DNA of 64,000 bases from Bin55 sp965116055 (GTDB lineage: Bacteria > Pseudomonadota > Gammaproteobacteria > Pseudomonadales > Azotimanducaceae). A program made the translations under genes and the position numbers. The stretch spans positions 1,426,001 to 1,490,000 of the forward strand of contig OZ220466.1 of the NCBI GenBank assembly GCA_965116055.1, read 5' to 3'. The notes beneath the pieces are model-generated. The model was not told where the DNA came from. It did not search any database and saw only the letters and a program-made list of their open reading frames with translations. This document shows, one piece after another, positions 16,244-25,705 of the stretch. How positions within the stretch are numbered: position 1 is the stretch's first letter; each line of letters begins with the position of its first letter.

Positions 16244-17225
16244 CTCTCCTACTTTAGGCCCGCGGGTCGTCCTATTCACCGACGGTTCGTGTGCGCCGAC
16301 CAATCCAGGCCCCGGCGGTTGGGCGTACCTCCCAGTGATTGACGATACGCCTTCAATGGTTGTCTCTGGGAGCGAAGAACATACGACCAACAATCGTATG
16401 GAGTTGACTGCCGCAATTGAGGCTTTGCGTTCATGCGATAGTGGCGAGCGCGTAGTGATAAGGACGGACTCTCAGTACGTACGTCGCGGTATGACCGAGT
16501 GGATAAGCAATTGGAAGCGGCAAGGCTGGCGGCGCGGCAAAGGGCAGCCCGTTTTGAACCACGATTTATGGATGGCGTTAGACGCAGAAAACGAACGCGT
16601 GAGCGTAGACTGGCAATGGATTAAGGCACATGCCGGCAACGAGCATAATGAATCGGTTGATACGGCTGCGCGAGACGCTGCTTTAAATCGATATCGGGTC
16701 AAGAATTCATCCTCAAAGGGTGAATCCATCGCTGAGTCGACCATTCAAGCTGAGCAGCACAAGCGCTACGACTTCGAATTCTTTTTAGCGGCGTCTAATG
16801 TCGGCTCGATCGCAAGTGCGTGGGCGTACATTCGTCAAAAGGAAAGCGCCAAAACGAGTACATGCGAGGTATTGCATAACGCAACACTCAATCATGCGTT
16901 GTTGTCAGGTGCAATTTCCGCGGTGCAGTCATTACCTTCGAACGCCTGTGTGTCAATAGCTACCGAATCGGAGTATTTATTTCGAGGCGTTACTCAGTGG
17001 CGACATGGCTGGCGTCAGCGCCATTGGCGTAAAGCCGATGGCGGCAAACCACAAAACATTGAGTTGTGGATGGAGTTGGATCAAGAACTAACCCGTGTAG
17101 AAGTTGATTGGCGCTTAGCTACTGTGCGGGCGCAAGCAGAAACTTTTGCGATGGTCAGGCAAGCTCGAACGGACGCACGCGAGGAACTACGAAGGTTATC
17201 GATTGCAAATCCTAAGGCTAAATAG
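16227..17225 (+). CDS. rnhA: Ribonuclease HI with a second, catalytically dead RNase H-like domain
   Basis: Domain one (residues about 12-155) is a full RNase HI that cuts RNA in RNA-DNA hybrids. Its catalytic Asp19 (FTDGSC), Glu59 (NNRMEL), Asp81 (RTDSQYV) and Asp145 (NESVD) are all present, with the basic handle WKRQGWRRGKGQPVLNHDLW. Domain two (about 180-325) repeats the fold pattern, including a matching handle WRHGWRQRHWRKADGGKPQN and ELWMELDQE. Its catalytic positions are changed (Ala-Ala-Ser, Asn/Ala, Glu in ATESEYL, none at the last). Normal RNase HI is about 150 residues. No ATG is available; TTG at 16227 or 16185 are the candidates, both overlapping ppiD. It abuts dnaQ. Confidence 0.9.
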   Translation: MSPTHNSPTLGPRVVLFTDGSCAPTNPGPGGWAYLPVIDDTPSMVVSGSEEHTTNNRMELTAAIEALRSCDSGERVVIRTDSQYVRRGMTEWISNWKRQGWRRGKGQPVLNHDLWMALDAENERVSVDWQWIKAHAGNEHNESVDTAARDAALNRYRVKNSSSKGESIAESTIQAEQHKRYDFEFFLAASNVGSIASAWAYIRQKESAKTSTCEVLHNATLNHALLSGAISAVQSLPSNACVSIATESEYLFRGVTQWRHGWRQRHWRKADGGKPQNIELWMELDQELTRVEVDWRLATVRAQAETFAMVRQARTDAREELRRLSIANPKAK

Positions 17226-17903
17226 GTGATTCAGGTCTTTCTTGATACTGAAACAACCGGGTTGGATCCAGAAGCTGGTCATCGGATCATTGAACTCGGT
17301 GCAACGGTGGTTAAGGATGGCATGCATACCGCTGAAGAATTTCACCGCTTGTTGAATCCAGAGCGTGAGATTGACGATGCGGCGACGGAAATACATGGTT
17401 TTACGCTAGATGATTTGATTGAGAAGCCTCGTTTCATTGATGTTGTAAGTGAATTCATCGAATTCATTCGTGAACGGGAGGTGCTGATCCACAACGCTGC
17501 GTTCGATATCGCATTTATTGATGCCGAATTCGAGCGTGCCGATCGGTCGGAACGCATGCATGATCTATGTCAGATCACTGATACTTTGAAGTTAGCTAAA
17601 GAAATCCATCCGTCTGGCCAAGTGAATCTGAACGCTCTTTGCAATCGGTACTCGGTAGATCGGAGTGATCGCGATAAACATGGTGCACTGCTTGATTCGC
17701 AGTTACTAGCCGAGGTATATCTGCGAATGTTGGAATCTAAGAACGATCTGCTGGGTGAACTTGAAGAAACAGAAGAGGTATTCGAACAATCACGACTGCT
17801 CAATATTCAACGCGAAAATCCAGTCATTGTTCGAGCGACCTCCGAAGAGCTCGAAGCGCATGCCGCATACATGGCAAAGCTAGCTGAACCAGGATTGAAT
17901 TAA
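17226..17903 (+). CDS. dnaQ: DNA polymerase III epsilon subunit (proofreading exonuclease)
   Basis: 3'-5' exonuclease of the replicative polymerase. It is 225 residues. DEDDh exonuclease motifs are visible: Asp7/Glu9 in FLDTETTGLDP, HNAAFDIAFIDAEF, and HGALLDSQLLAEVYL with the catalytic His and Asp. A C-terminal segment would bind the alpha subunit. GTG start, immediately after the rnhA stop. The rnhA-dnaQ pairing is a standard proteobacterial arrangement, though the two genes diverge in E. coli. Its 3' end overlaps the convergent nhaB end by 24 bp. Confidence 0.97.
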   Translation: MIQVFLDTETTGLDPEAGHRIIELGATVVKDGMHTAEEFHRLLNPEREIDDAATEIHGFTLDDLIEKPRFIDVVSEFIEFIREREVLIHNAAFDIAFIDAEFERADRSERMHDLCQITDTLKLAKEIHPSGQVNLNALCNRYSVDRSDRDKHGALLDSQLLAEVYLRMLESKNDLLGELEETEEVFEQSRLLNIQRENPVIVRATSEELEAHAAYMAKLAEPGLN

Positions 17904-19445
17904 TTCAATCCAATTAACGCAAATCCAGCCTACCGTTCCCATGGTAATGAAATAAGGTATTGCCATGACCACCATGCGACCGTAGCTTAAGCGAATTAAC
18001 GGCGCGAGCGACGATGTCAGCAGGAATAGAAATGCAGCCTGCCCATTTGGCGTCAAAATGCTTGGAATGTTTGTTCCTGTATTGATAGCGATGCCGAGGA
18101 GATCAAGCTGTGTTCGGGTAATCTGGCCATTTGCAAAGGCATCGGTGACTGTTTGAATGTATACTGTTGCGACGAAAACGTTGTCGCTTATAACTGACAA
18201 TAACCCATTTGCAAGGTAGTAGATACCAGGTTGTATATCTGGCGGCAGGCTCAGTACCCAATCGGAAATGGGTTTGAATAAGTGGGCCCCTTCAATGACA
18301 GCCACGATGGCGAAGAAAACGACCAAGAGCGAAGTGAACGGCAGAGCTTCTTGGAACGCTTTGCCAATGTTGTGTTCTTCCGTTTCGCCATTAAACGTCG
18401 TCTGTAACACAATAATCAATAAACCGATAAATCCAACCGGTGCGACGTGAAATGCGAGTGCTAGTACCAATAACACCGCCGCGATGCCTTGGACGATGAG
18501 TGCGCTGTTTTCTGCGGGTGTGCGTCTTAACGTGTCTTTTTCGTGTGATTCTTTGAGTATGTGGTAAACGGAACGTGGGATGTGTGCGCCGTAACCGAAT
18601 GAACGTGTTACTTCTAATAGCAGACAGGTTATGAGACCGGTAAATAGAACCGGTATGGTAACGGGCGCCATTCGAAACACGAATTCCATGAATTGCCAAC
18701 CTAGGCGATCGGCGATCAACAGATTCTGTGGCTCGCCTACGATCGTCATCACGCCGCCGAGCGCCGTGCCGACAGCCCCGTGCATGACGAGCGAGCGTAG
18801 AAACGATCGAAATTGAATGAGGTCTTCTTGATATTCTTCAGCCAACTCAGGAATCGTGTATACGTCTTCCGGTACGTCCTTGAGATTAGCCGCGACGGCG
18901 TTGTAGATAGCGTAGAAACCTAACGTGACGGCAATCAGAACCGCCATGACGGTAAGTGCATCCAGAAAGGCAGATAAAACAGCCGCGGTTAATGAAACGA
19001 GGAGTGCGAGTAGGATTTTTGATCGCACATAAATGAGGATTTTGCTGAAGATAAATATCAACAGGTCTCGCATGAAATAGATCCCTGCCACCATAAACAT
19101 GAGGAGCAAGATCACTTCGAGGTTGCCTTCTACTTCGTGGTAGATAGCTTCTGGCGTGGTGAGTCCAAGAATCACAGCTTCCGCTGCTAATAAGCCGCCC
19201 GGTAACAATGGATAACACGTCAGAGCCATGGCGAGCGTGAAGATAAACTCCAGAACCAGCACCCATCCAACGACTGTTGTGCCGAGACCTGGCATCCATA
19301 GGAGGATTGGATTGATAACTAAAAATGCGATGATGGTGTACTTGTACCAGTCGGGCGACGAGCCGAGAAACTTAAGCCAATGGGCATGAAGAATGGATGA
19401 TGCATTTATCGTAGGACTCGAATGTAAACTCACTTTATCTTCCAT
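17880..19445 (-). CDS. nhaB: Na+/H+ antiporter NhaB
   Basis: Inner-membrane sodium extruder, 521 residues with about twelve hydrophobic segments. Family blocks seen include LTCYPLLPGGLLAAEAVILG, NLEVILLLMFMVAGIYFM, SAFLDALTVMAVLIAV, GTALGGVMTIVGEPQN and ISDNVFVATVYI, then INTGTNIPSILTPNGQAAFL. Length matches NhaB. It is transcribed against dnaQ with overlapping 3' ends. NhaB is common in marine and halotolerant gammaproteobacteria, consistent with an aquatic host. Confidence 0.96.
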   Translation of the reverse strand: MEDKVSLHSSPTINASSILHAHWLKFLGSSPDWYKYTIIAFLVINPILLWMPGLGTTVVGWVLVLEFIFTLAMALTCYPLLPGGLLAAEAVILGLTTPEAIYHEVEGNLEVILLLMFMVAGIYFMRDLLIFIFSKILIYVRSKILLALLVSLTAAVLSAFLDALTVMAVLIAVTLGFYAIYNAVAANLKDVPEDVYTIPELAEEYQEDLIQFRSFLRSLVMHGAVGTALGGVMTIVGEPQNLLIADRLGWQFMEFVFRMAPVTIPVLFTGLITCLLLEVTRSFGYGAHIPRSVYHILKESHEKDTLRRTPAENSALIVQGIAAVLLVLALAFHVAPVGFIGLLIIVLQTTFNGETEEHNIGKAFQEALPFTSLLVVFFAIVAVIEGAHLFKPISDWVLSLPPDIQPGIYYLANGLLSVISDNVFVATVYIQTVTDAFANGQITRTQLDLLGIAINTGTNIPSILTPNGQAAFLFLLTSSLAPLIRLSYGRMVVMAIPYFITMGTVGWICVNWIELIQSWFS

Positions 19446-19577
19446 ACATAGATGAACAATATTTCAACGCTAGCAGATTAATTCACCGGTTGGTCAGTAT
19501 CACCTGGCGAGCTAGCAGGTACATTGTATTGGCTAGTGCGAATCTAAAATCTCCGCCATTAAAGGAGCAGTTCGTAT

Positions 19578-20417
19578 ATGTGGCCATTTGAACCTGACGA
19601 TTTCATATCGTACCCGCCTCAGCACGAGAATCGACTCCGTGAGGACGCACTGTTCTTTTGTCTCTTGCAAGATCAGCTACTCTCCATAAGCGAGGGCGGT
19701 ATACCGCGGCCTATTGATGCGGATGAATTTCGATGGCTTGATGTCGAAGTTCATAGTAAGACGTATCTAGGAGCATGGCGTGAACGGCCTTGCTTTGCCT
19801 TGGAAATTAGTGGCGAAGTACCCCCAGGATACGCCGTCTCCAACTTACGTGGTTGGCTAGGTCGCGTTGAACCTGGGATGTTTTATCTTGCTGGTCGCGC
19901 CAAACAGATTGTTAATTTGGTGCGCACCAATCAGTTTTGTGGACGCTGCGGCGAGCCTATGACGAACCATGTTTCCGACCGGGCGCGACGTTGCCCAGCC
20001 TGCGGTCTCGTCGCGTACCCCCGCTTAAGCCCTAGCATCATTGTGTTGGTGCGGCGCGAAGATACGATGTTGCTCGCGCGTAACGTGAATTGGCCGATGG
20101 GTATGTACAGCACGCTTGCGGGTTTCGTTGAGCCAGGCGAATCGATAGAACAGACAGTGCATCGCGAGGTCATGGAAGAGGTGGGCATTCGGGTTAAGAA
20201 TTTACGTTATCTAGGAAGCCAGTCGTGGCCATTCCCTGATTCGCTGATGTTAGGGTTTCACTGCGACTACGCATCGGGTGAGTTGACCTTTCTTGATGAG
20301 GAAATCGCGGAGGCGAAGTGGTTTCGCTTCGACGAGTTACCGAATGTACCAGGCGGCACTGCGATTTCACGTTGGTTAATCGACCGATTTATTGACGAAA
20401 AACAAACTGCTGGTTAA
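19578..20417 (+). CDS. nudC: NAD(+) diphosphatase / NADH pyrophosphatase NudC
   Basis: Hydrolyses NADH to NMNH and AMP and removes NAD caps from RNA. It is 279 residues. The zinc ribbon is FCGRCG...RCPACG (about residues 116-138). The Nudix box reads GFVEPGESIEQTVHREVMEE then VGI. The NudC-specific motif is present as SQSWPFPDS, with Ser in place of the usual Pro of SQPWPFPxS. A strong AAGGAG ribosome site lies 10 bases before the ATG. Single-gene unit. Confidence 0.95.
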   Translation: MWPFEPDDFISYPPQHENRLREDALFFCLLQDQLLSISEGGIPRPIDADEFRWLDVEVHSKTYLGAWRERPCFALEISGEVPPGYAVSNLRGWLGRVEPGMFYLAGRAKQIVNLVRTNQFCGRCGEPMTNHVSDRARRCPACGLVAYPRLSPSIIVLVRREDTMLLARNVNWPMGMYSTLAGFVEPGESIEQTVHREVMEEVGIRVKNLRYLGSQSWPFPDSLMLGFHCDYASGELTFLDEEIAEAKWFRFDELPNVPGGTAISRWLIDRFIDEKQTAG

Positions 20418-20518
20418 TAATCCAGCACAAGTTTAGCTCAACCTGTAGAACTGTACCTCATGTCTTGGTATGCATATGTTCGTTTTACTGCGCGTAAAGT
20501 CGGAATCTACAGATAAAC

Positions 20519-20549
20519 GCGCCGAGCATGAGAACCATGAACTCGGCGC
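20519..20549 (-). terminator. Rho-independent terminator of aceA
   Basis: A perfect 8-bp stem, GCGCCGAG/CTCGGCGC, encloses a loop that can itself pair CATG with CATG. On the minus strand it is followed by GTTTAT. It lies just downstream of the aceA stop, so it fits aceA better than nudC. Confidence 0.75.
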
Positions 20550-20564
20550 ATGAGACGATTCGAA

Positions 20565-21938
20565 TTAGTTTTTGGCCGCGCCTCGAACAAGTTCTTCAAT
20601 ATGTGACTCAGGGGTGTCAGGCCCATCTGTCGTGGAACTGAATTGCGCTTCTTCCGTGGAGCCAGTGAGCGCGGTAACGGATGATTTACCGCCCTGGATG
20701 ACGTTTGCCACTTCATCGAAGTAGCCGGTGCCGACCTCTTGCTGATGGCTCACGAATGAATATCCTCGTTTTTCCGCGGCAAATTCTTGCTCTTGCAGTG
20801 CTACGTATGCAGTCATTTGATTTTCGGCATATTTTTGTGCGAGATCAAACATGTTGTACCACATACTATGAATGCCGGCTAGGGTGATGAACTGAAAGCG
20901 ATAACCCATCGCTGCAAGTTCGCGTTGAAACTTTGCGATGGTCGCGTCGTCAAGATGTTTCTTCCAATTAAAGCTCGGCGAACAGTTGTACGCGAGCATC
21001 TGATCCGGATATTCCTTGTGAATAGCGTCGGCAAATTCTTTCGCTTCATCAAGATTAGGCACGGCGGTTTCGCACCAAATCAAATCGGCGTAGGGAGCGT
21101 AAGCCATCCCGCGGGCGATCGCTTGAGCTAAGCCGGCCCGGGTGCGGTAAAACCCTTCAGGTGTCCGTTCGCCGGTAATAAACGGCTTATCGTGCTCATC
21201 AATATCACTCGTGAGCATATCGGCGGCGTTTGCGTCTGTACGTGCCATGAGTAAGGTTGGCACATCGCAAACATCGGCTGCCAACCGCGCTGCGATCAGT
21301 TTCTGTACAGCTTCCAGGGTGGGCACGAGTACTTTGCCACCCATGTGTCCACATTTCTTGACGCTTGCGAGCTGATCTTCAAAGTGGACCCCGGCGGCTC
21401 CGGCATTGATCATTGATTTCATGAGCTCGAATGCATTAAGTACGCCGCCGAAGCCAGCCTCTGCATCAGCGACGATCGGTGCGTAGTAGTCAATGCCGTC
21501 ATCAATACCTTTGGACCACTGAATTTCATCGGCACGACGAAACGCATTGTTGATGCGATTGACCACAGTGGGCACCGAATTGACGGCATAGAGCGATTGA
21601 TCGGGGTACATCGTTTCGGATGTGTTGTTGTCTGCGGCGACTTGCCAACCCGATAAATAGATGGCCTTGATGCCCGCTTTGACTTGCTGTACCGCTTGTC
21701 CGCCGGTCAGCGCGCCGAGACAGTTAATGAAACGTTCATTTTGTAGCAAGTCCCACAGCTTGTCCGCACCGTGCGCGGCGAGCATGCTTCGATGCGGAAT
21801 GGTCCCTCGAAGACGCACGACATCGGCTGCCGAATAGCCGCGTTTGACATCGTTCCAGCGTGGGTTGGTACGCCATTCTTCTTCCAATTCAGATATTTGT
21901 TCAGTTCGAGAGGTACGCGGCTGATAGTGAAGCGCCAT
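20565..21938 (-). CDS. aceA: Isocitrate lyase
   Basis: Splits isocitrate into glyoxylate and succinate in the glyoxylate shunt, needed for growth on acetate or fatty acids. It is 457 residues from the ATG at 21938 (an in-frame GTG six codons earlier is possible). The active-site signature KKCGHMGGK is present with the catalytic Cys. PIVADAEAGFGG and TLLMARTDA are the metal- and substrate-binding regions, followed by YNCSPSFNWKKHLDD. Its competitor for isocitrate, icd, lies 4.6 kb away. The acyl-CoA genes at 52-54 kb fit a diet that would use this route. Confidence 0.97.
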   Translation of the reverse strand: MALHYQPRTSRTEQISELEEEWRTNPRWNDVKRGYSAADVVRLRGTIPHRSMLAAHGADKLWDLLQNERFINCLGALTGGQAVQQVKAGIKAIYLSGWQVAADNNTSETMYPDQSLYAVNSVPTVVNRINNAFRRADEIQWSKGIDDGIDYYAPIVADAEAGFGGVLNAFELMKSMINAGAAGVHFEDQLASVKKCGHMGGKVLVPTLEAVQKLIAARLAADVCDVPTLLMARTDANAADMLTSDIDEHDKPFITGERTPEGFYRTRAGLAQAIARGMAYAPYADLIWCETAVPNLDEAKEFADAIHKEYPDQMLAYNCSPSFNWKKHLDDATIAKFQRELAAMGYRFQFITLAGIHSMWYNMFDLAQKYAENQMTAYVALQEQEFAAEKRGYSFVSHQQEVGTGYFDEVANVIQGGKSSVTALTGSTEEAQFSSTTDGPDTPESHIEELVRGAAKN

Positions 21939-22051
21939 GGTTGTTCCGTCTAGCACGAGGGTGAAGCGTGAATTCTAGGAATCGATTCTCAAGAAAAAAG
22001 AGAATAGATAGCAAGAAATACATTCTAAAATGGAAATATATACGGGGGTCT

Positions 22052-22471
22052 TCAGCTCCTGTAACGCATGGCGCGATGGGCAATACCAGCATCAAGAAAG
22101 ATCCCGCCATAGGCGACGAATCCGTTTGCTTGGTAGAAGTCGAGCGCGTGAGTTTGGGCGTGTAAAAATGGCCGGTCGCAGCCTTGCGCCTTCGCCTCTT
22201 CGACTGTAGCTTTTAGCAATAAGGCACCGATGCCACGCCGCCGAAACTGCTTCAGCACAGCCATACGACCTATCTGTCCAGAGGGCATGAGCCGAGCGGT
22301 GCCGATCGGTTGATCGTCATCGAAAGCGAGGAAATGAGAAGATACCTCGTCCATACCGTCCAGTTCTTCCTCAATCGGTACAGCTTGTTCTTCGACGAAT
22401 ACCTTGAATCGGATCGCGATCAGTTTCTCGCGCTCGGTCGCCCAGTCTACGCGTCGAATCGTGACAGTCAC
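22052..22471 (-). CDS. GNAT-family N-acetyltransferase (ElaA/YjdJ-like)
   Basis: 139 residues with the GNAT acetyl-CoA motif QFRRRGIGALLLKATVEEAK, preceded by the GRMAVL strand. It continues as LHAQTHALDFYQANGFVAYG. The N-terminal IRFKVFVEEQAVPIEEELD is typical of the small ElaA-like group. The substrate is unknown. It stands alone between aceA and purB. Confidence 0.88.
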   Translation of the reverse strand: MTVTIRRVDWATEREKLIAIRFKVFVEEQAVPIEEELDGMDEVSSHFLAFDDDQPIGTARLMPSGQIGRMAVLKQFRRRGIGALLLKATVEEAKAQGCDRPFLHAQTHALDFYQANGFVAYGGIFLDAGIAHRAMRYRS

Positions 22472-22625
22472 GAAATGGCTTGCGCTAATCGTTTTGCCAA
22501 GGCTGAACGTTCGTTCGAAAAAGCGACGTTGGTGCGTTATTAGACAATAGGCGGTGATATCGCCCGTCTGGGTATCCCGCGGCTATGAACTCAACCATAA
22601 GCACGGTAAACGTACTACTCGACCT

Positions 22626-24065
22626 TCAAAGAGCTTCAAGGCGGCGATTGATTTCGTCAATGCCGGTTTCCGCCAGTTGTTGAGACAGGCCGATGTAAGT
22701 ATTCGGTTGTAAGTTTTGCAACTGTGTGCGTACCGAAGAGGGCACCTGCAGACTGTCGAGCATGTCGAAGAATAGTCCTTCGTCGAATTGACGACCGCGC
22801 GTGATGGCTTTCACAGTTTCATAGGGATTGGGTAAGCCGTGCTTTCGCATCACCGTCTGAAGGGCTTCGCTTAGTACCTCCCACGCGTCTTCCAGATCGG
22901 ATTCAATTTGATCGCGATCGACATCCAGCTTGTGCAAACCGCGTAGCGTGTTGCGAATGGCAATCGCAGTGTATCCGAATACGGCTCCTACATTGCGCAG
23001 TACGGTCGAATCCGAAAGATCACGCTGCCAACGCGAAACCTGCAGTTTATCCGCGAGATGGCGAGCGATCGCGTTACCGACACCGATGTTCCCTTCGGCG
23101 TTTTCGAAGTCAATTGGATTGACCTTGTGAGGCATGGTGGAACTGCCTACTTCGCCGTCCATCGGTCTTTGTTTGAAGTAGCCGAGAGCGATGTAACCCC
23201 AAATATCGCGTACAAAGTCGAGGAGCGTTTGGTTGAATCCAACGATGGCGTTCAAATATTCAGCAATCCAATCGTGTGGTTCGATTTGAGTTGTGTATGG
23301 ATTGGCTGTAAATCCGAGCATGCCGATAAATGACGCAGATGCGGTTGGCCAATCAATTTCCGGCGACGCTACGACGTGAGCGTTAAAGTTACCAACGGCG
23401 CCATTCATTTTCGCTTGAATCGTGACGTTCTGATACGTTTCTGCCCAATGCAAGAGCCGGGCAGCTACGTTGATGAGTTCCTTGCCCAGCGTCGTCGGCG
23501 ATGCCGTTTGACCGTGGGTGCGAGATAACATGGGGGTCGCAACATGGCGAGCCGCAAGCTCGACTAGCGCACGCATGAGGTTCGTCATATGTGGGAGGAG
23601 CGTATCGCGTCGCACATCGCGGAGCATCATGGCATAAGCCAGATTGTTTATGTCCTCCGAAGTACATGCGAAGTGCACATACTCCTTGAGATCGCTCATA
23701 CCGTGGCTTTCGAGTGATTCTTTGACGAAGTACTCCACCGCTTTGACGTCGTGATTGATCGTCCGTTCGATCGCACGAATTCGTGCGGCGTCCGAGGAAT
23801 CGAAGTTTTCCTGGATCGATAACACCTTGCGTATCTGAGTCTCTGAGAGAGTGATGCCAGGTACGAGCTTCAGGTCGTTAATCAGAAAGAGCAGCCAACG
23901 AACCTCGACGATGGTACGTCGATGAATCAATCCAAATTCGCTACAGGATGTTGCCAACTCTTGGACATGCTTCCGATATCGCCCATCCAGCGGCGATATG
24001 GCCAAGAGCTCATTGGTTACGCTCTCTGGGACAGGATCAGGTTGGGATACTGCTTCAGCTTGCAT
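22626..24065 (-). CDS. purB: Adenylosuccinate lyase
   Basis: Acts twice in purine synthesis, cleaving SAICAR and adenylosuccinate. It is 479 residues from ATG 24065. The N-terminal ISPLDGRYRKHVQEL and the superfamily signature GSSTMPHKVNPIDFEN are present, with HVATPMLSRTHGQTASPTTLG carrying a catalytic His. The start is set by TAATG overlap with the mnmA stop. The longer frame from 24107 would only add MFRRRKDRRCW from within mnmA. The pair mnmA-purB is a known gammaproteobacterial operon. Confidence 0.97.
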   Translation of the reverse strand: MQAEAVSQPDPVPESVTNELLAISPLDGRYRKHVQELATSCSEFGLIHRRTIVEVRWLLFLINDLKLVPGITLSETQIRKVLSIQENFDSSDAARIRAIERTINHDVKAVEYFVKESLESHGMSDLKEYVHFACTSEDINNLAYAMMLRDVRRDTLLPHMTNLMRALVELAARHVATPMLSRTHGQTASPTTLGKELINVAARLLHWAETYQNVTIQAKMNGAVGNFNAHVVASPEIDWPTASASFIGMLGFTANPYTTQIEPHDWIAEYLNAIVGFNQTLLDFVRDIWGYIALGYFKQRPMDGEVGSSTMPHKVNPIDFENAEGNIGVGNAIARHLADKLQVSRWQRDLSDSTVLRNVGAVFGYTAIAIRNTLRGLHKLDVDRDQIESDLEDAWEVLSEALQTVMRKHGLPNPYETVKAITRGRQFDEGLFFDMLDSLQVPSSVRTQLQNLQPNTYIGLSQQLAETGIDEINRRLEAL

Positions 24066-25144
24066 TACGTTGTGCCAACAGCGTCGATCTTTGCGCCGCC
24101 TAAACACCGGCTCCCATCGTAAAAAGCGATGTACTGTCCCGGTGTAATCGAGCGTTGCGGTTCATCGAAATGAACGTGGAGTTGCGATTGCTTCGGATCT
24201 ACGCTGCATGGTTTTGGTTGGGACCGATAACGGACTATCGCTGTACAGCGTTGGAGCTCGTCCGGTTCATCCACAAAGAGATTCGGTTCCACAGCGATCA
24301 GGCTAGAGGCCTCGAGCTGCTTTTGATCTTGTGTAACTTCCAGTTCGTTCGATGCTATTCGTTTACTTTTTACGTACCACGGGGCTTCGTCTGCATTTCG
24401 CACACCGCCTAACCGAAGACCTTGGCGCTGGCCGAGTGTGTAGTAGGCTAATCCTTTATGCTCACCGAGAACACGCCCCTGGGTATCTTTGATCAATCCC
24501 GGTGTTTCGGGCAAAAATCGATTCAAGAAGTCGCTAAAACGCCTCTTACCGATAAAGCAAATACCGGTACTGTCTTTTTTGTTGTATACGTGCAATTGAT
24601 GTTTTTTAGCGATCTCACGCACCGCGTTTTTCTTAAGTTCTGCGAGCGGGAACAGACATCGTTCGAAGCGGTCGCGCGGCACAGCAAGGAGAAAGTAGGT
24701 TTGATCCTTACTCTCGTCGGATGCGCGATGCAACTCAAGTGGATCCGTATCTTGATTGATACGTGCGTAGTGGCCCGTAGCAATCAAATCCGCACCCTGC
24801 ATGTTGGCGTAGTCTTGAAACACGGCAAATTTAATATAGCGATTACATAACACGTCTGGATTAGGCGTACGACCGGCTTCGTACTCGTTTAAGAAGCCCG
24901 TAAAGACTTCATCCCAATACTCTGCGGCGAAATTAATCGCATGTAGTGGGATATCAATGGAGTTGGCAACGCGTTGTGCGTCCTCAAAATCTTGCACAGC
25001 AGTGCAATATTCCGAGGCATCATCCTCATCCCAGTTCTTCATAAAGACGCCCTCTACTTCGTAGCCTTGATGCTTTAGAAGCAGGGCCGCAACAGCAGAA
25101 TCGACACCGCCGGACAATCCAACGGCGACTCGAGTAGAGTTCAC
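24065..25144 (-). CDS. mnmA: tRNA-specific 2-thiouridylase
   Basis: Puts sulfur on U34 of tRNA-Lys, -Glu and -Gln. It is 359 residues. The ATP PP-loop is GLSGGVDSAVAA; the two catalytic Cys lie in TPNPDVLCNRYIKF and DSTGICFIGKRRF. A C-terminal beta-barrel follows (RYRSQPKPCSV, SITPGQYIAFY). Sulfur should come from the Tus relay; TusD- and TusE-like genes are at 48.7-49.4 kb in this window. The stop overlaps the purB ATG by one base. Confidence 0.97.
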   Translation of the reverse strand: MNSTRVAVGLSGGVDSAVAALLLKHQGYEVEGVFMKNWDEDDASEYCTAVQDFEDAQRVANSIDIPLHAINFAAEYWDEVFTGFLNEYEAGRTPNPDVLCNRYIKFAVFQDYANMQGADLIATGHYARINQDTDPLELHRASDESKDQTYFLLAVPRDRFERCLFPLAELKKNAVREIAKKHQLHVYNKKDSTGICFIGKRRFSDFLNRFLPETPGLIKDTQGRVLGEHKGLAYYTLGQRQGLRLGGVRNADEAPWYVKSKRIASNELEVTQDQKQLEASSLIAVEPNLFVDEPDELQRCTAIVRYRSQPKPCSVDPKQSQLHVHFDEPQRSITPGQYIAFYDGSRCLGGAKIDAVGTT

Positions 25145-25231
25145 TTTCTTAAAATGAAATGCTTCTGAGAGATCGCATGCGTTGACGCGGTAGCGTCAAG
25201 GCGATATTCGGGGTCATTTTAGCAATCGTTC

Positions 25232-25705
25232 ATGCCGCAACTCAGTCATATTAATGCCGCCGGCGACGCGCAAATGGTCGACATTTCCTCAAAATCGGTC
25301 ACCCAGCGAACCGCCGTCGCGGTTGCCAAGGTCCGTATGGAACCATCTACCTTGGAACAGATCATGGACGGTGCACTACCTAAAGGTGACGCGCTCGCCG
25401 TGGCGCGCATTGCAGGCATTCAAGCGGCTAAACGCACAAGCGAACTTATTCCTTTGTGTCATCCTTTATCGTTAACCAAAGTCGGTATCGAATTTGAGGC
25501 ACAGCATCGCGACCTGTTGTGTATCCAGGCTCAAGTGAGCGTGAACGGTCAAACAGGCGTTGAAATGGAAGCGCTTACCGCAGTGACGGTGGCTGCGTTG
25601 ACGGTATACGACATGTGTAAAGCTGTACAGAAGAGTATTTGCATTGAAGATGTACGCTTGCTATTGAAGACCGGTGGTAAATCCGGCACATGGCACGCCG
25701 CATAG
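25232..25705 (+). CDS. moaC: Cyclic pyranopterin monophosphate synthase
   Basis: Completes the first stage of molybdenum cofactor synthesis, forming cPMP. It is 157 residues. Conserved blocks are MVDISSKSVTQRTAVA, IAGIQAAKRTSELIPLCHPL, VEMEALTAVTVAALTVYDM and LLLKTGGKSG, covering the active-site Lys and Asp residues. It is first of moaC-moaD-moaE with overlapping or adjacent ends. The partner moaA is not in the window. Confidence 0.97.
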   Translation: MPQLSHINAAGDAQMVDISSKSVTQRTAVAVAKVRMEPSTLEQIMDGALPKGDALAVARIAGIQAAKRTSELIPLCHPLSLTKVGIEFEAQHRDLLCIQAQVSVNGQTGVEMEALTAVTVAALTVYDMCKAVQKSICIEDVRLLLKTGGKSGTWHAA

